The translations under genes were made by a program, and so were the position numbers. Shown in pieces: positions 26,632 to 34,160 of a DNA stretch of 36,890 nt; the stretch's first letter is position 1; every line of letters starts with the position of its first letter. Below the pieces are notes generated by a model, which searched no databases, was not told the DNA's origin, and saw only the letters and a list, made by a program, of their open reading frames with translations. The stretch is from Clostridia bacterium. GTDB lineage: Bacteria > Bacillota > Clostridia > TANB77 > UBA1234. The DNA lies in NCBI GenBank assembly GCA_900765095.1, contig CAAFRB010000011.1:1-36890 (forward strand), read 5' to 3'.

Positions 26632-27351
26632 ATGAAAACAGTATTAATCACAGGTGGCTCTAGAGGAATAGGCAGAGCAATCGTACAAAGATTTGCAGAA
26701 GCAGGCTACAATGTTGTGTTAAATTATTCAAAGTCTGAAGAAGCAGCATACAAGCTTTCTGAAAAATTTAGCAATATTAAGATATTCAGAGCAGACATAT
26801 CAAATAAAAAACAAGTAAATGAAATGATTGATTTTGCTACAAAAGAATTCAAAAAAATTGATATACTAATTAATAATGCTGGAATCTCATCTACAGGCTT
26901 GTTACAAGATTTATCAGAAGAAGAACTAAATAAACTTTTCAGCGTAAATGTGTACGGTACTATATTCTGTTCTCAAGCAGTTTTACCACAAATGATTGCT
27001 AGACATGAAGGAAAAATTATAAATATTTCATCTGTATGGGGATTAGTTGGTGCATCAAATGAAGTAGCATATTCAGCTTCTAAAGCTGCAATAATAGGCT
27101 TTACAAAAGCATTAGCAAAAGAAGTTGGCCCAAGTAACATTCACGTCAATTGCATTGCACCTGGAATAGTAATGACAGATATGGTTAGCGACTATACTGT
27201 TGAAGAGTTTGATGATATACGTTCTCAAATTCCACTTGATAGAATCGGTTCAACAGAAGATATTGCAAGCCTTGCATATTTTCTTGCGAGTAATGAAGCT
27301 GATTACATCACTGGTCAAATAATATCGCCAAATGGTGGTTGGGTAATTTAA
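26632..27351 (+). CDS. fabG: Short-chain dehydrogenase/reductase, FabG type
   Basis: NAD(P)H-dependent oxidoreductase of 239 residues with a complete classical SDR set. These are TGGSRGIGRAI (cofactor loop), NNAGIS, ISSVWGLVG with the catalytic Ser, YSASK with catalytic Tyr and Lys, and IAPGIVMTDM. The best match is 3-oxoacyl-ACP reductase of fatty acid synthesis. No other fab gene is near, so another carbonyl substrate is possible and the symbol is by similarity only. The start has a GGGGG ribosome site 6 nt upstream. Confidence 0.85.
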   Translation: MKTVLITGGSRGIGRAIVQRFAEAGYNVVLNYSKSEEAAYKLSEKFSNIKIFRADISNKKQVNEMIDFATKEFKKIDILINNAGISSTGLLQDLSEEELNKLFSVNVYGTIFCSQAVLPQMIARHEGKIINISSVWGLVGASNEVAYSASKAAIIGFTKALAKEVGPSNIHVNCIAPGIVMTDMVSDYTVEEFDDIRSQIPLDRIGSTEDIASLAYFLASNEADYITGQIISPNGGWVI

Positions 27352-27400
27352 TTATTATATCGCCAAATATCACAACTTGAATTAAACAAAAAATTTAGTA

Positions 27401-27429
27401 TTGACTTTATGTAAAAAATAGATTAGAAT
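27401..27429 (+). promoter_or_regulatory. Promoter of the tRNA-His/tRNA-Gln unit
   Basis: TTGACT (27401-27406) and TAGAAT (27424-27429), spacer 17 bp, 30 bp before tRNA-His. Confidence 0.75.
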
Positions 27430-27459
27430 ATAACTTGCATTTGGTAAGTGTGATTTATG

Positions 27460-27536
27460 GTGGATGTAGCTCAGTTGGTTAGAGCGCCAGGTTGTGGCCC
27501 TGGAGGTCGTGGGTTCGAGTCCCATCTTTCACCCCA
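27460..27536 (+). tRNA. tRNA-His (anticodon GTG)
   Basis: Full cloverleaf with encoded CCA (27534-27536). Anticodon stem CCAGG/CCTGG encloses TTGTGGC. The base at 27459 is G and the discriminator is C (27533), giving the G-1:C73 pair special to tRNA-His, so the mature 5' end is probably 27459. The acceptor stem contains one T-T mismatch (27465 with 27527). Confidence 0.95.
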
Positions 27537-27553
27537 AATACATAGTTTGATAT

Positions 27554-27629
27554 TGGGCTGTAGCCAAGTGGTAAGGCACCAGACTTTGACTCTGGCATCT
27601 CGGCGGTTCGAATCCTCCCAGCCCAGCCA
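27554..27629 (+). tRNA. tRNA-Gln (anticodon TTG)
   Basis: Cloverleaf with acceptor TGGGCTG/CAGCCCA, discriminator G and encoded CCA. Anticodon stem CCAGA/TCTGG encloses CTTTGAC. The T-stem GGCGG/CCTCC has a C-T mismatch in the middle (27604 with 27616). It lies 17 bp after tRNA-His in the same transcript. Confidence 0.94.
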
Positions 27630-27634
27630 AAACG

Positions 27635-27670
27635 AAAAAGTTTCAACGTTAGTTGGAGCTTTTTTATTTT
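27635..27670 (+). terminator. Terminator of the tRNA-His/tRNA-Gln unit
   Basis: Stem AAAAAGTTTCAAC / GTTGGAGCTTTTT (13 bp with two wobbles), GTTA loop, then a T-rich tail. The truncated amidase reading frame runs directly into it from the other side. Confidence 0.88.
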
Positions 27671-27671
27671 G

Positions 27672-27901
27672 CTTAAATGCCATGCTATATTAGTATCTTC
27701 TACACATTGCCATATTGATTTTTCATCAACAAAGTAGTGTGCAGAGGACTGCCTATCTTTGTCATAAAAGTAATCCACGTTATTCTTGGCACTAGATACG
27801 GCACCAACGTAATGAATTACTATATATTCTATTTTCCTATTTTTAGCAATTGTTCTATTAATTAAAGTTAGTTTTTTCTGTATTTTTATCAATATATTCA
27901 C
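27672..27901 (-). pseudogene. Truncated phage N-acetylmuramoyl-L-alanine amidase
   Basis: Remnant of an Amidase_2-type phage lysin. About 76 residues are recognisable: KKLTLINRT, KIEYIVIHYVGAVSSAKNN (zinc His in VIHY), DYFYDKDRQSSAHYFVDE and SIWQCVEDTNIAWHL. The reading frame then enters the tRNA terminator and antisense tRNA sequence, so the second zinc ligand and any wall-binding domain are missing. The apparent start is GTG 27901, without a good ribosome site. The break lies within about 10 bp of the tRNA-Gln terminator, which suggests that a prophage once inserted at this tRNA was mostly deleted. Confidence 0.8.
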
Positions 27902-28061
27902 AACCTTCTGACAAATTTACAATTGTTTCAGCATATTTTTTAACTCAATATATACTTATGCAAACATTCTCAAAAAGTTGTTAAATTAACTTAATTTTCT
28001 TGATTTGAAGGTGTAAAAATAATGATTATTCCCACTTATGTGCATATATTTTTATCTAAAA

Positions 28062-28094
28062 ACGATTTACATCTTATGTAAATCGTGGTATACT
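28062..28094 (+). promoter_or_regulatory. Promoter with operator-like palindrome for the 97-aa gene
   Basis: TTTACA (28066-28071) and TATACT (28089-28094), spacer 17 bp. A perfect inverted repeat, CGATTTACAT-CTT-ATGTAAATCG (28063-28085), covers the -35 and most of the spacer. It is the best operator candidate in the window: a dimeric repressor bound here would block polymerase. The regulator is unknown. Confidence 0.75.
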
Positions 28095-28099
28095 ATTGT

Positions 28100-28129
28100 T
28101 GTCTTAGCACATTACTCTGCTCTAAGACA
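28100..28129 (+). promoter_or_regulatory. Leader hairpin before the 97-aa gene
   Basis: TGTCTTAG (28100-28107) pairs with CTAAGACA (28122-28129), lengthened by GCA/TGC through a bulge. It begins at about the predicted transcription start and ends 13 nt before the ribosome site. It may stabilise the mRNA 5' end or regulate translation. Confidence 0.5.
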
Positions 28130-28155
28130 GATAATTTGGTCTGGAGGTAAGAAAG

Positions 28156-28449
28156 TTGAAAAGTTTAGGTGTGTTCATGCTACTTGAAGAGCTCATGCGT
28201 ACTGGCCGGAAGGTAACTGCTAAAGTTACCAAGGAAGAGGAAACGATCGTTTCCTGTAAGGTAAGTGAAGAAAGTGCGCAGACTTTTGTCTGCGTCTGTG
28301 TCTCTGTTGAGAACAATGGGGACATCTGGGACGTTTTCATCTGCCCCTGCGAGGATTTCGATGCAAAAAATCTGAACTATGAATGTGCCATGCAAATCGG
28401 GCACAACATGAAATCCAAACAGGTTTTGGAGGTTTTGAAAAAGCTCTAA
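28156..28449 (+). CDS. 97-aa unknown protein, base composition unlike neighbours
   Basis: I do not recognise this protein. The TTG start is set by GGAGG 8 nt upstream. The sequence looks like a small alpha/beta protein: helix (LGVFMLLEELMRTGRKV), strands with several cysteines (VSCKV, FVCVCVSV, DVFICPCEDF), and a C-terminal helix (KSKQVLEVLKKL). It has no signal or membrane segment. G+C is clearly higher than in flanking genes, suggesting transfer. The coding sequence contains perfect hairpins at 28212-28230, 28238-28255, 28277-28294 and 28384-28405, so the transcript could also act as a structured RNA. It is a self-contained unit with promoter, operator-like palindrome, leader hairpin and terminator, convergent with the triple-AAA gene. 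Confidence 0.7.
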   Translation: MKSLGVFMLLEELMRTGRKVTAKVTKEEETIVSCKVSEESAQTFVCVCVSVENNGDIWDVFICPCEDFDAKNLNYECAMQIGHNMKSKQVLEVLKKL

Positions 28450-28461
28450 AGCCTACACTTT

Positions 28462-28498
28462 ACCCTCATACTACAGTGTGGTATGAGGGTTTTCTATT
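28462..28498 (+). terminator. Terminator of the 97-aa gene
   Basis: Stem ACCCTCATAC / GTATGAGGGT (10 bp, 9-nt loop) followed by TTTCTATT. It lies between convergent genes; the plus-strand side has the better T-run. Confidence 0.85.
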
Positions 28499-31400
28499 AG
28501 TCCAAGTCTTCTGGTAATATACTCATTAAGCTTTCTGCACTCATATTTTGTTCTTTTGAAAGTCTAAGTGCTTGATTATTTAAAGAGCGTTCAAACACAT
28601 TTCTAACAAATCTTCCGTTTCCAAACCTTGTGTCTTGTTTAGCTGTACATAAAATTACTTGCAATTTCCAAATCGCTTCATCAGTAAGTTTATATCCATT
28701 TTTTTCATACATTTTATATGCTATTTTAATTAGTTCATCTACTGTGTAGTCTTTAAATTCAATAATATTAGGAAATCTAGACACCAATCCAGAATTAACC
28801 TCCAAAAATTCCCCCATTTCCTTGGTATATCCAGCAAGAATAACCACTAACTTATCTCTATTATCATCCATTAATTTAACTAATGTGTCTATTGCCTCTT
28901 TTCCAAAATCGCCACTTCCACCTTGTGATAATGAATATGCTTCATCGATAAAAAGTACTCCATTAAATGCTTCTTTTACCTTTTCAGTAGTTTTAATTGC
29001 TGTTTGTCCAACGTAAGGTGCAACCAGCCCAGCTCTATCCGTTTCTACTAATTTATTCGTAGAAATTACTCCCAACTTATATAGCATGTCTGCAACAATT
29101 CGAGCCATCATTGTCTTACCAGTTCCGGGATTACCTTCAAATATCATGTGAAGTGATTGTTCATCGTTAACAATTAACCCTATTTTTTTTCTTTCATTTA
29201 TAATTTTAATTCTCGCTGCAAGCCTTCTTATGTACTGTTTTACATTTTCAAGTCCAATAATATTCTCAAAAACTTTTTCATAATCAAAATCGCTATTTTC
29301 TGTTTCAAATTTCTTTCCAATATCATTTTCAGTTATTAAATTTGCTTCATTTGCCATCAGTTCATCAGAATTAGCAATTCTATTACTTTGATTTCTTATG
29401 ATTTCGTCTATTAAATTTCTAATCATCCTGCCATTACCAGATTGAGCTGTTTCCTTTTTCTTTAAAAACTCTATTTTTTCTATTGTTAAGTTCATTGCCG
29501 ATTCTTCTATCTTAAAGCCTCTTGAACTTAACATTTTACTGAATATTTCAGTAAGTTCTTTAACATTATAATCCTGAAATTCTAGCCTTATTGGGAATCG
29601 AGATTCAAGTCCAGAATTTACTTTTAAAAATTCGTTCATTTCCTTCGTATAACCAGCTAAAATAACAACTATTTCGCCTCTATGATCTTCCATAAGTTTA
29701 ATTAATGTGTCTATTGCTTCTTTTCCAAAGTCATTGTCTGCACCTGTTGAAAGTGAATACGCTTCATCAATGAACAAAACGCCTCCTAATGCACTATTAA
29801 ATACATTAGTCGTCTTAACTGCAGTTTGTCCTACATATTCTGCAATTAAATCAACTCGTGAACATTCTACTAGTTGCCCATTCCTCAACATTCCCATGTC
29901 CTTAAACATTTTGGCAAACAATCTAGCAACTGTTGTTTTGCCTGTTCCGGGATTACCATAGAAAATCATATTTAAAGATTGAGTAGTGTCTGCCGTTACA
30001 CCAAAATTTCTTCGCTTTTCTTGTGCTTTTAAAACGCTATATTGATTTCTTATAAAGTCTTTAACCTTTTCCAAACCTACAATTTGGCTTAATTCACCTT
30101 CTAAATCAAATTGTTTTTGTTTCTCTATATTAAAGTCTTTCAATTTTATTAAAGAGTAATCACATTCATCTTCATTGACAACTCTCCTTGCCTGATTTGC
30201 AATTGCATTTTCGACTACATTTCTTACTAGACGTCCATTACCATTTGGATTCTTTCCTTTATAAATCGTAGATTCAAAATATTCAATAAGAGGTTCATAA
30301 CATTCTGAATCTATTCTATATTCATTTTCTTTGGCTATATTAGATGCAATTCTATACATTTCTTCTGCCGTATAATCTTCAAATTTAATCACATTAGGAA
30401 ATCTCGACTTCAATGCAGGTTCCATTCTAAGCATTTCTTCAATTTCGTCTTCATATCCTGCAAATATAACAACAAGGTTTTCCCTATTATCCTCCATGAA
30501 TTTTATAAACGTATCTAAGCATTCCCTTCCATAGCTGTCTTCTTTTGAATTCATTAAAGAATACGCCTCATCTACAAATAGAACACCACCAAGTGCTTCC
30601 GTAAGTTTTTCTCGTGTAAGTATAGCCGTTTCTCCAGAATGATTTCCTATTAAATCAACTCTAGAAACCTCTACAAACTGCCCTTTAGATAGCATTTCAA
30701 GTGAGTTTAAATATTCTGCAACAATTCGTGCAACTGTTGTCTTTCCTGTTCCAGGATTACCAGTAAATATCATGTTAAGTGGAAGTGGAGCAACCTTCAT
30801 TCCAGCACGTTTTCTCATATTTTGAGCCGATATATTATCTTCCAATTTTGCCATATATTCTTTAACCTCTGTAAGACCTATCATTGAGGAAAGCTTTTTC
30901 TTTGCCTCTACTAACTTAGCAGATGCTTTTGTAACGTTCAAATTATTTAAGAAAATGACATCATCATCTATCAAAAGTGCAACTTTATCTTCAACGGCAG
31001 TAATAATTGTCTTAGAATTTTTAGTAATCTTTCCTTTCAATTTGTATTCTGATAATGGTTCATAAATCTTATGTTCAAGTAGCAAATTAATACCATTGAT
31101 TCCTGTTGTTTGCGAGTATATAGACTTCAAATACTCGCAAAGATCAGATGTGCATAAAACGTTTATATCAAGTTCACTTTTACATTTTCTTTCTAATGAG
31201 GATAATAAGTTTTTTATCATTTGCTCTATTTCTGAAAATGTAAATTCGCTAATTGTTATACTATCTTTTATCGATTGGCAGATATCTTCTCCCAAATCTT
31301 CTTCAAATTCACTTTGCGAAGTCGAAGCAATAAAAACAAAGTACTCACCGCCAACTTTAATCTCTATCACACCTCTAGGTGTATTTACTTCCACTCTTCC

Positions 31401-32372
31401 ATACCTGCAAAGGCTTCTTATAAACTCTTTGCAAGAATCATTTGCCAAATTAAAATTCTCAAATATAATTATTTCATTTTGATCATTTAAAGCATCACAA
31501 AAAGCATTGACAAAACTGCCAAAAGACTCATCTTTTCTATACATTGTGAAATCAAATTTAACAGGCTCTTTAAATAAAACTTCTTCCCTTATTAACGCCG
31601 AAGATATTTTATTTATTAATTCTTCCACAAAAGAAGTTTCATTTGAAAATATCGTAATTATATTTTTCAAATAATCCGATACACTTTTTATAACAAGTGG
31701 TCTTTTAAAAGCCAGTATAAGTTCAGCTATAAAATCTTTTTTGGAGATTGTACCTTCAAGATTATCTTGAATCTCTTTAAATATTTCATTAATATTTTTT
31801 TGCTTCTTTTTATCTTCTCTATCAACTTTGCTTAAACTAGTGTATCTTTCTTCATCTATGTTAAATTCGTTTTTATATAATTCAAGAATCTTATTTTCGT
31901 TCTCATCAATTTCTCCACCTTTTTTCATGAAGCTAATAATAATTTTAAGCACGCTATTTTCATAATTTTCCTGTTCAGACATTGGCATTGATTCACAAGT
32001 TTCATCTATTACAGCTTTCAATCTTCTTATTAGATTCTTATTACTTTCATGACCAAACGAAAAAATATTTCTACTCTCTTTTTTATAAAATTTTATTAAA
32101 TATTCGTATTGTTTCTTGGTAAGGTTTTGCTTTCTTAGAAAATCATTCAAAAAATCAAAGAAATCATTTTCATGACCCTCATGTTCACGCGTAATATTTG
32201 CAAAAAGTGCTGTAAAGCAAAACGCTACCTCTGGTGGAACTTCCTCATTTTTATATAATTTTTTATCTATAACTCTAACTATATTTCCGCAATGCGCACA
32301 CTTTACGGAAGTATTCTTGTTTACTATGTTCATTTGGTTGTTGCAATATGGACAAACAGAAAATCTAGACAT
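28497..32372 (-). CDS. Multi-AAA+ protein: zinc ribbon, TerB-like helices, degenerate AAA and three CbbX/SpoVK-type AAA+ modules
   Basis: A 1291-residue cytosolic protein. Order: zinc ribbon with C7/C10 and C25/C28; a helical region (about 45-180) whose KKGGEIDENENKILELYKN resembles TerB folds; a probably inactive ClpB-like AAA region (about 215-400) with IIIFENF as a relic Walker B but no Walker A. Three tandem CbbX/SpoVK-type AAA+ modules follow. Walker A is GNPGTGKT at 538-545, 806-813 and 1080-1087; Walker B is FVDEAYSL at 599 and FIDEAYSL at 867 and 1141. Sensor-like AGY and arginine-finger SRFP motifs occur in all three, so all three look active. CbbX-type modules remodel other proteins (Rubisco activases, EccA, SpoVK). 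The target here is unknown. It has its own promoter (32398-32426); the neighbours do not reveal a partner. Confidence 0.9.
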   Translation of the reverse strand: MSRFSVCPYCNNQMNIVNKNTSVKCAHCGNIVRVIDKKLYKNEEVPPEVAFCFTALFANITREHEGHENDFFDFLNDFLRKQNLTKKQYEYLIKFYKKESRNIFSFGHESNKNLIRRLKAVIDETCESMPMSEQENYENSVLKIIISFMKKGGEIDENENKILELYKNEFNIDEERYTSLSKVDREDKKKQKNINEIFKEIQDNLEGTISKKDFIAELILAFKRPLVIKSVSDYLKNIITIFSNETSFVEELINKISSALIREEVLFKEPVKFDFTMYRKDESFGSFVNAFCDALNDQNEIIIFENFNLANDSCKEFIRSLCRYGRVEVNTPRGVIEIKVGGEYFVFIASTSQSEFEEDLGEDICQSIKDSITISEFTFSEIEQMIKNLLSSLERKCKSELDINVLCTSDLCEYLKSIYSQTTGINGINLLLEHKIYEPLSEYKLKGKITKNSKTIITAVEDKVALLIDDDVIFLNNLNVTKASAKLVEAKKKLSSMIGLTEVKEYMAKLEDNISAQNMRKRAGMKVAPLPLNMIFTGNPGTGKTTVARIVAEYLNSLEMLSKGQFVEVSRVDLIGNHSGETAILTREKLTEALGGVLFVDEAYSLMNSKEDSYGRECLDTFIKFMEDNRENLVVIFAGYEDEIEEMLRMEPALKSRFPNVIKFEDYTAEEMYRIASNIAKENEYRIDSECYEPLIEYFESTIYKGKNPNGNGRLVRNVVENAIANQARRVVNEDECDYSLIKLKDFNIEKQKQFDLEGELSQIVGLEKVKDFIRNQYSVLKAQEKRRNFGVTADTTQSLNMIFYGNPGTGKTTVARLFAKMFKDMGMLRNGQLVECSRVDLIAEYVGQTAVKTTNVFNSALGGVLFIDEAYSLSTGADNDFGKEAIDTLIKLMEDHRGEIVVILAGYTKEMNEFLKVNSGLESRFPIRLEFQDYNVKELTEIFSKMLSSRGFKIEESAMNLTIEKIEFLKKKETAQSGNGRMIRNLIDEIIRNQSNRIANSDELMANEANLITENDIGKKFETENSDFDYEKVFENIIGLENVKQYIRRLAARIKIINERKKIGLIVNDEQSLHMIFEGNPGTGKTMMARIVADMLYKLGVISTNKLVETDRAGLVAPYVGQTAIKTTEKVKEAFNGVLFIDEAYSLSQGGSGDFGKEAIDTLVKLMDDNRDKLVVILAGYTKEMGEFLEVNSGLVSRFPNIIEFKDYTVDELIKIAYKMYEKNGYKLTDEAIWKLQVILCTAKQDTRFGNGRFVRNVFERSLNNQALRLSKEQNMSAESLMSILPEDLD

Positions 32373-32397
32373 TTATTCACACCATCCTTCTTACAAT

Positions 32398-32426
32398 ATA
32401 GTATCATTTCACAAAAATAACGTCAA
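32398..32426 (-). promoter_or_regulatory. Promoter of the triple-AAA gene
   Basis: On the minus strand TTGACG (32421-32426) and TACTAT (32398-32403), spacer 17 bp, 26 bp before the start codon. Confidence 0.65.
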
Positions 32427-32642
32427 CGAATTAAAAAGCCTTTTCAATAATTTTCTGTATTGTATATTTTTTCATTAATGTGAAAAACTATTTTTACAAA
32501 CTAGTAAGCAGAAAATCTTTATTTTTCTGTCTTTCACTTCCTATAACTTTTCAACCTTTTGGTGTAAAGGTTCATATCCAAATTAAGCACTTTCTATGTG
32601 ATAGAATAAGACTTACCTATCTCATAAAAATTGGGAGAGATT

Positions 32643-33872
32643 ATGAAATTTGATGCTATATTGTTAACTGTACAAGTAATATTTTTCTATATACTCATGT
32701 TCTTTTGGGTTTATCAATTGTTTATCTGCATGTTTGCGTTCATAAACGAAAAGAAAAAGAAAGAGATTATTCAAAAGAATCACAAATTTATGGCTGTTAT
32801 ATCAGCAAGGAATGAAGAAAATGTAATAGCAAATTTGATTGAAAGTATAAAAGAGCAAACGTATAAATATATTGATATCTATGTTATCGCAGATAATTGC
32901 GATGATACAACAGCAGAAGTTGCACGCCTTCACGGCGCAACAGTATATGAAAGATTTGATGAAAATAAAAAGAGTAAAGGATTCGCACTCGAATGGTTCT
33001 TTGAAAAAATTTTACTAGAGAAGTCAAATGAGTACGATGCCTTTTGCATATTTGACGCAGATAACATTGTTTCAAAGGATTTCTTTGAAACAATGAATAC
33101 TAAACTTTGTCAAGGAGAGAAAATTGTCCAAGGATACAGAGACATATCTAATGCTGGTGATACTTGGGTTAGTGCTAACTATGCTATCTTCTATTGGACG
33201 ATGAATAGATGTTATCATTATGCTAGGTACAAACTAGGGCTTTCACCACTCATAAATGGAACGGGTTTCATGGTATCTATGGATATCATAAAAGAGAAGA
33301 ACGGTTGGCATTCAGACACTCTTACAGAAGACATTGAGTTTTCAATAGAGAATATAATTAAAAATCAAAAAATCGGCTGGGCGCAAGATGCAGTCGTGTA
33401 TGATGAGCAGCCATTAAAATTCAAACAATCTTTTCGTCAACGTCTAAGATGGTCTGTCGGTCACTTGCAATGTTTTCAGAAGTTTTTCTGTGAATTCTTA
33501 AAACTAAATAAATTTAATGCAACAACAATTGACACATTGATATACACACTTGGTATGCCAATGATACTTTTCTCTATAATCATAACCATTATAGACATAA
33601 TAAAGGTACTATTTATAAAGCAATTTAATTATACAACACTCATCGGTGGACTAAAATTCACCGCACTCACGATGCTCATTTCAATGCTACAAGCACTCTT
33701 AATTACAATAATAGAGAAAAAAAGTGTAAAAAAAGTGTGGAAAGGTATTGCAACATACCCCATTTTTTTGGTATCATGGTTTGTGATAAACGTTATGGCA
33801 TTTTTTAATAAGAATCTTGAGTGGAAACCTATTACACACCTTGGTTCTAAAGATATTAATGAAACGTCATAA
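32643..33872 (+). CDS. Membrane glycosyltransferase family 2 (processive type)
   Basis: A 409-residue membrane GT2 enzyme. One N-terminal membrane segment (residues about 5-33) precedes a cytosolic GT-A domain: AVISARNEENVIANLIESI, VIADNCDDTTAEVA, the metal-binding CIFDADN, acceptor-site LTEDIEFS and QRLRWSVGH. The TED and Q-x-x-RW motifs mark processive polysaccharide synthases related to cellulose and poly-GlcNAc synthases. Three C-terminal membrane segments follow. I use ATG 32643, which sits behind GGGAGAG; the TTG 12 nt upstream would lie inside that ribosome site. It ends 15 bp before tRNA-Gln(CTG), with no terminator between. The polymer made is unknown. Confidence 0.9.
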   Translation: MKFDAILLTVQVIFFYILMFFWVYQLFICMFAFINEKKKKEIIQKNHKFMAVISARNEENVIANLIESIKEQTYKYIDIYVIADNCDDTTAEVARLHGATVYERFDENKKSKGFALEWFFEKILLEKSNEYDAFCIFDADNIVSKDFFETMNTKLCQGEKIVQGYRDISNAGDTWVSANYAIFYWTMNRCYHYARYKLGLSPLINGTGFMVSMDIIKEKNGWHSDTLTEDIEFSIENIIKNQKIGWAQDAVVYDEQPLKFKQSFRQRLRWSVGHLQCFQKFFCEFLKLNKFNATTIDTLIYTLGMPMILFSIIITIIDIIKVLFIKQFNYTTLIGGLKFTALTMLISMLQALLITIIEKKSVKKVWKGIATYPIFLVSWFVINVMAFFNKNLEWKPITHLGSKDINETS

Positions 33873-33887
33873 GGCTGTCTATGACAA

Positions 33888-33963
33888 TGGGGTGTCGCCA
33901 AGCGGTAAGGCATCAGACTCTGACTCTGACAGTACGTGGGTTCGAATCCTACCACCCCAGCCA
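33888..33963 (+). tRNA. tRNA-Gln (anticodon CTG)
   Basis: Complete cloverleaf with acceptor TGGGGTG/CACCCCA, discriminator G and encoded CCA (33961-33963). Anticodon stem TCAGA/TCTGA encloses CTCTGAC; T-stem GTGGG/CCTAC pairs fully with one wobble. It starts 15 bp after the glycosyltransferase stop. Prophage sequence begins shortly after it, so its 3' end is a likely integration target. Confidence 0.95.
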
Positions 33964-33968
33964 TTAAG

Positions 33969-34007
33969 TAGCTATTTTGGAGTAAAACTTCAAAATAGCT
34001 ATTTCTA
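33969..34007 (+). terminator. Terminator after tRNA-Gln(CTG)
   Basis: A 14-bp stem with one wobble (TAGCTATTTTGGAG / CTTCAAAATAGCTA), 5-nt loop, then TTTCTAT. Confidence 0.82.
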
Positions 34008-34048
34008 TACCTTTCATTAGAGTATCAACAGTTTGAACGTATTTTGTC

Positions 34049-34122
34049 AATTGCTAAAAGCTGACATAAATTGCTTAAAATTTAATAAAATTTAAATAAA
34101 TTGCAGTAAATATTGCAATAAA
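34049..34122 (+). repeat. Iterated AATTGC-type 12-mers beside tRNA-Gln
   Basis: Four related 12-mers at 34049 (AATTGCTAAAAG), 34069 (AATTGCTTAAAA), 34099 (AATTGCAGTAAA) and 34111 (TATTGCAATAAA), starting 20, 30 and 12 bp apart in a gene-free stretch between the tRNA terminator and the first prophage ORF. Such phased repeats could be arm-type integrase sites of an attachment region. AT-richness makes chance a real alternative. Confidence 0.35.
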
Positions 34123-34152
34123 AAATAAGCCTACCCCGTTAAGAGATAGGCT
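34118..34152 (-). terminator. Terminator of the 70-aa prophage gene
   Basis: On the minus strand AGCCTATCT pairs with GGGTAGGCT (two wobbles, 7-nt loop) and is followed by TATTTTTTATT. It starts just after the stop of the 70-aa gene. Confidence 0.8.
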
Positions 34153-34160
34153 CAAACAAA

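Noticed and set aside
27471..27693. Open frames on both strands across the two tRNA genes
   Set aside because: These translate tRNA sequence; the cloverleafs, promoter and terminator explain the region fully.
27880..27960. Short minus-strand peptide reading KYAETIVNLSEGCEYIDK upstream of the amidase remnant
   Set aside because: It is under 30 codons between stops, has no start or ribosome site, and no firm family match; possibly more decayed phage sequence.
28122..28404. Minus-strand open frames inside the 97-codon gene
   Set aside because: They lack ribosome sites, while the plus-strand frame has promoter, GGAGG site and terminator. The symmetric hairpins help keep the antisense frames open.
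32509..32572. Inverted repeats CAGAAAA/TTTTCTG and AACCTTT/AAAGGTT before the glycosyltransferase
   Set aside because: Short 7-bp arms in AT-rich DNA with no aligned promoter elements; chance is likely.
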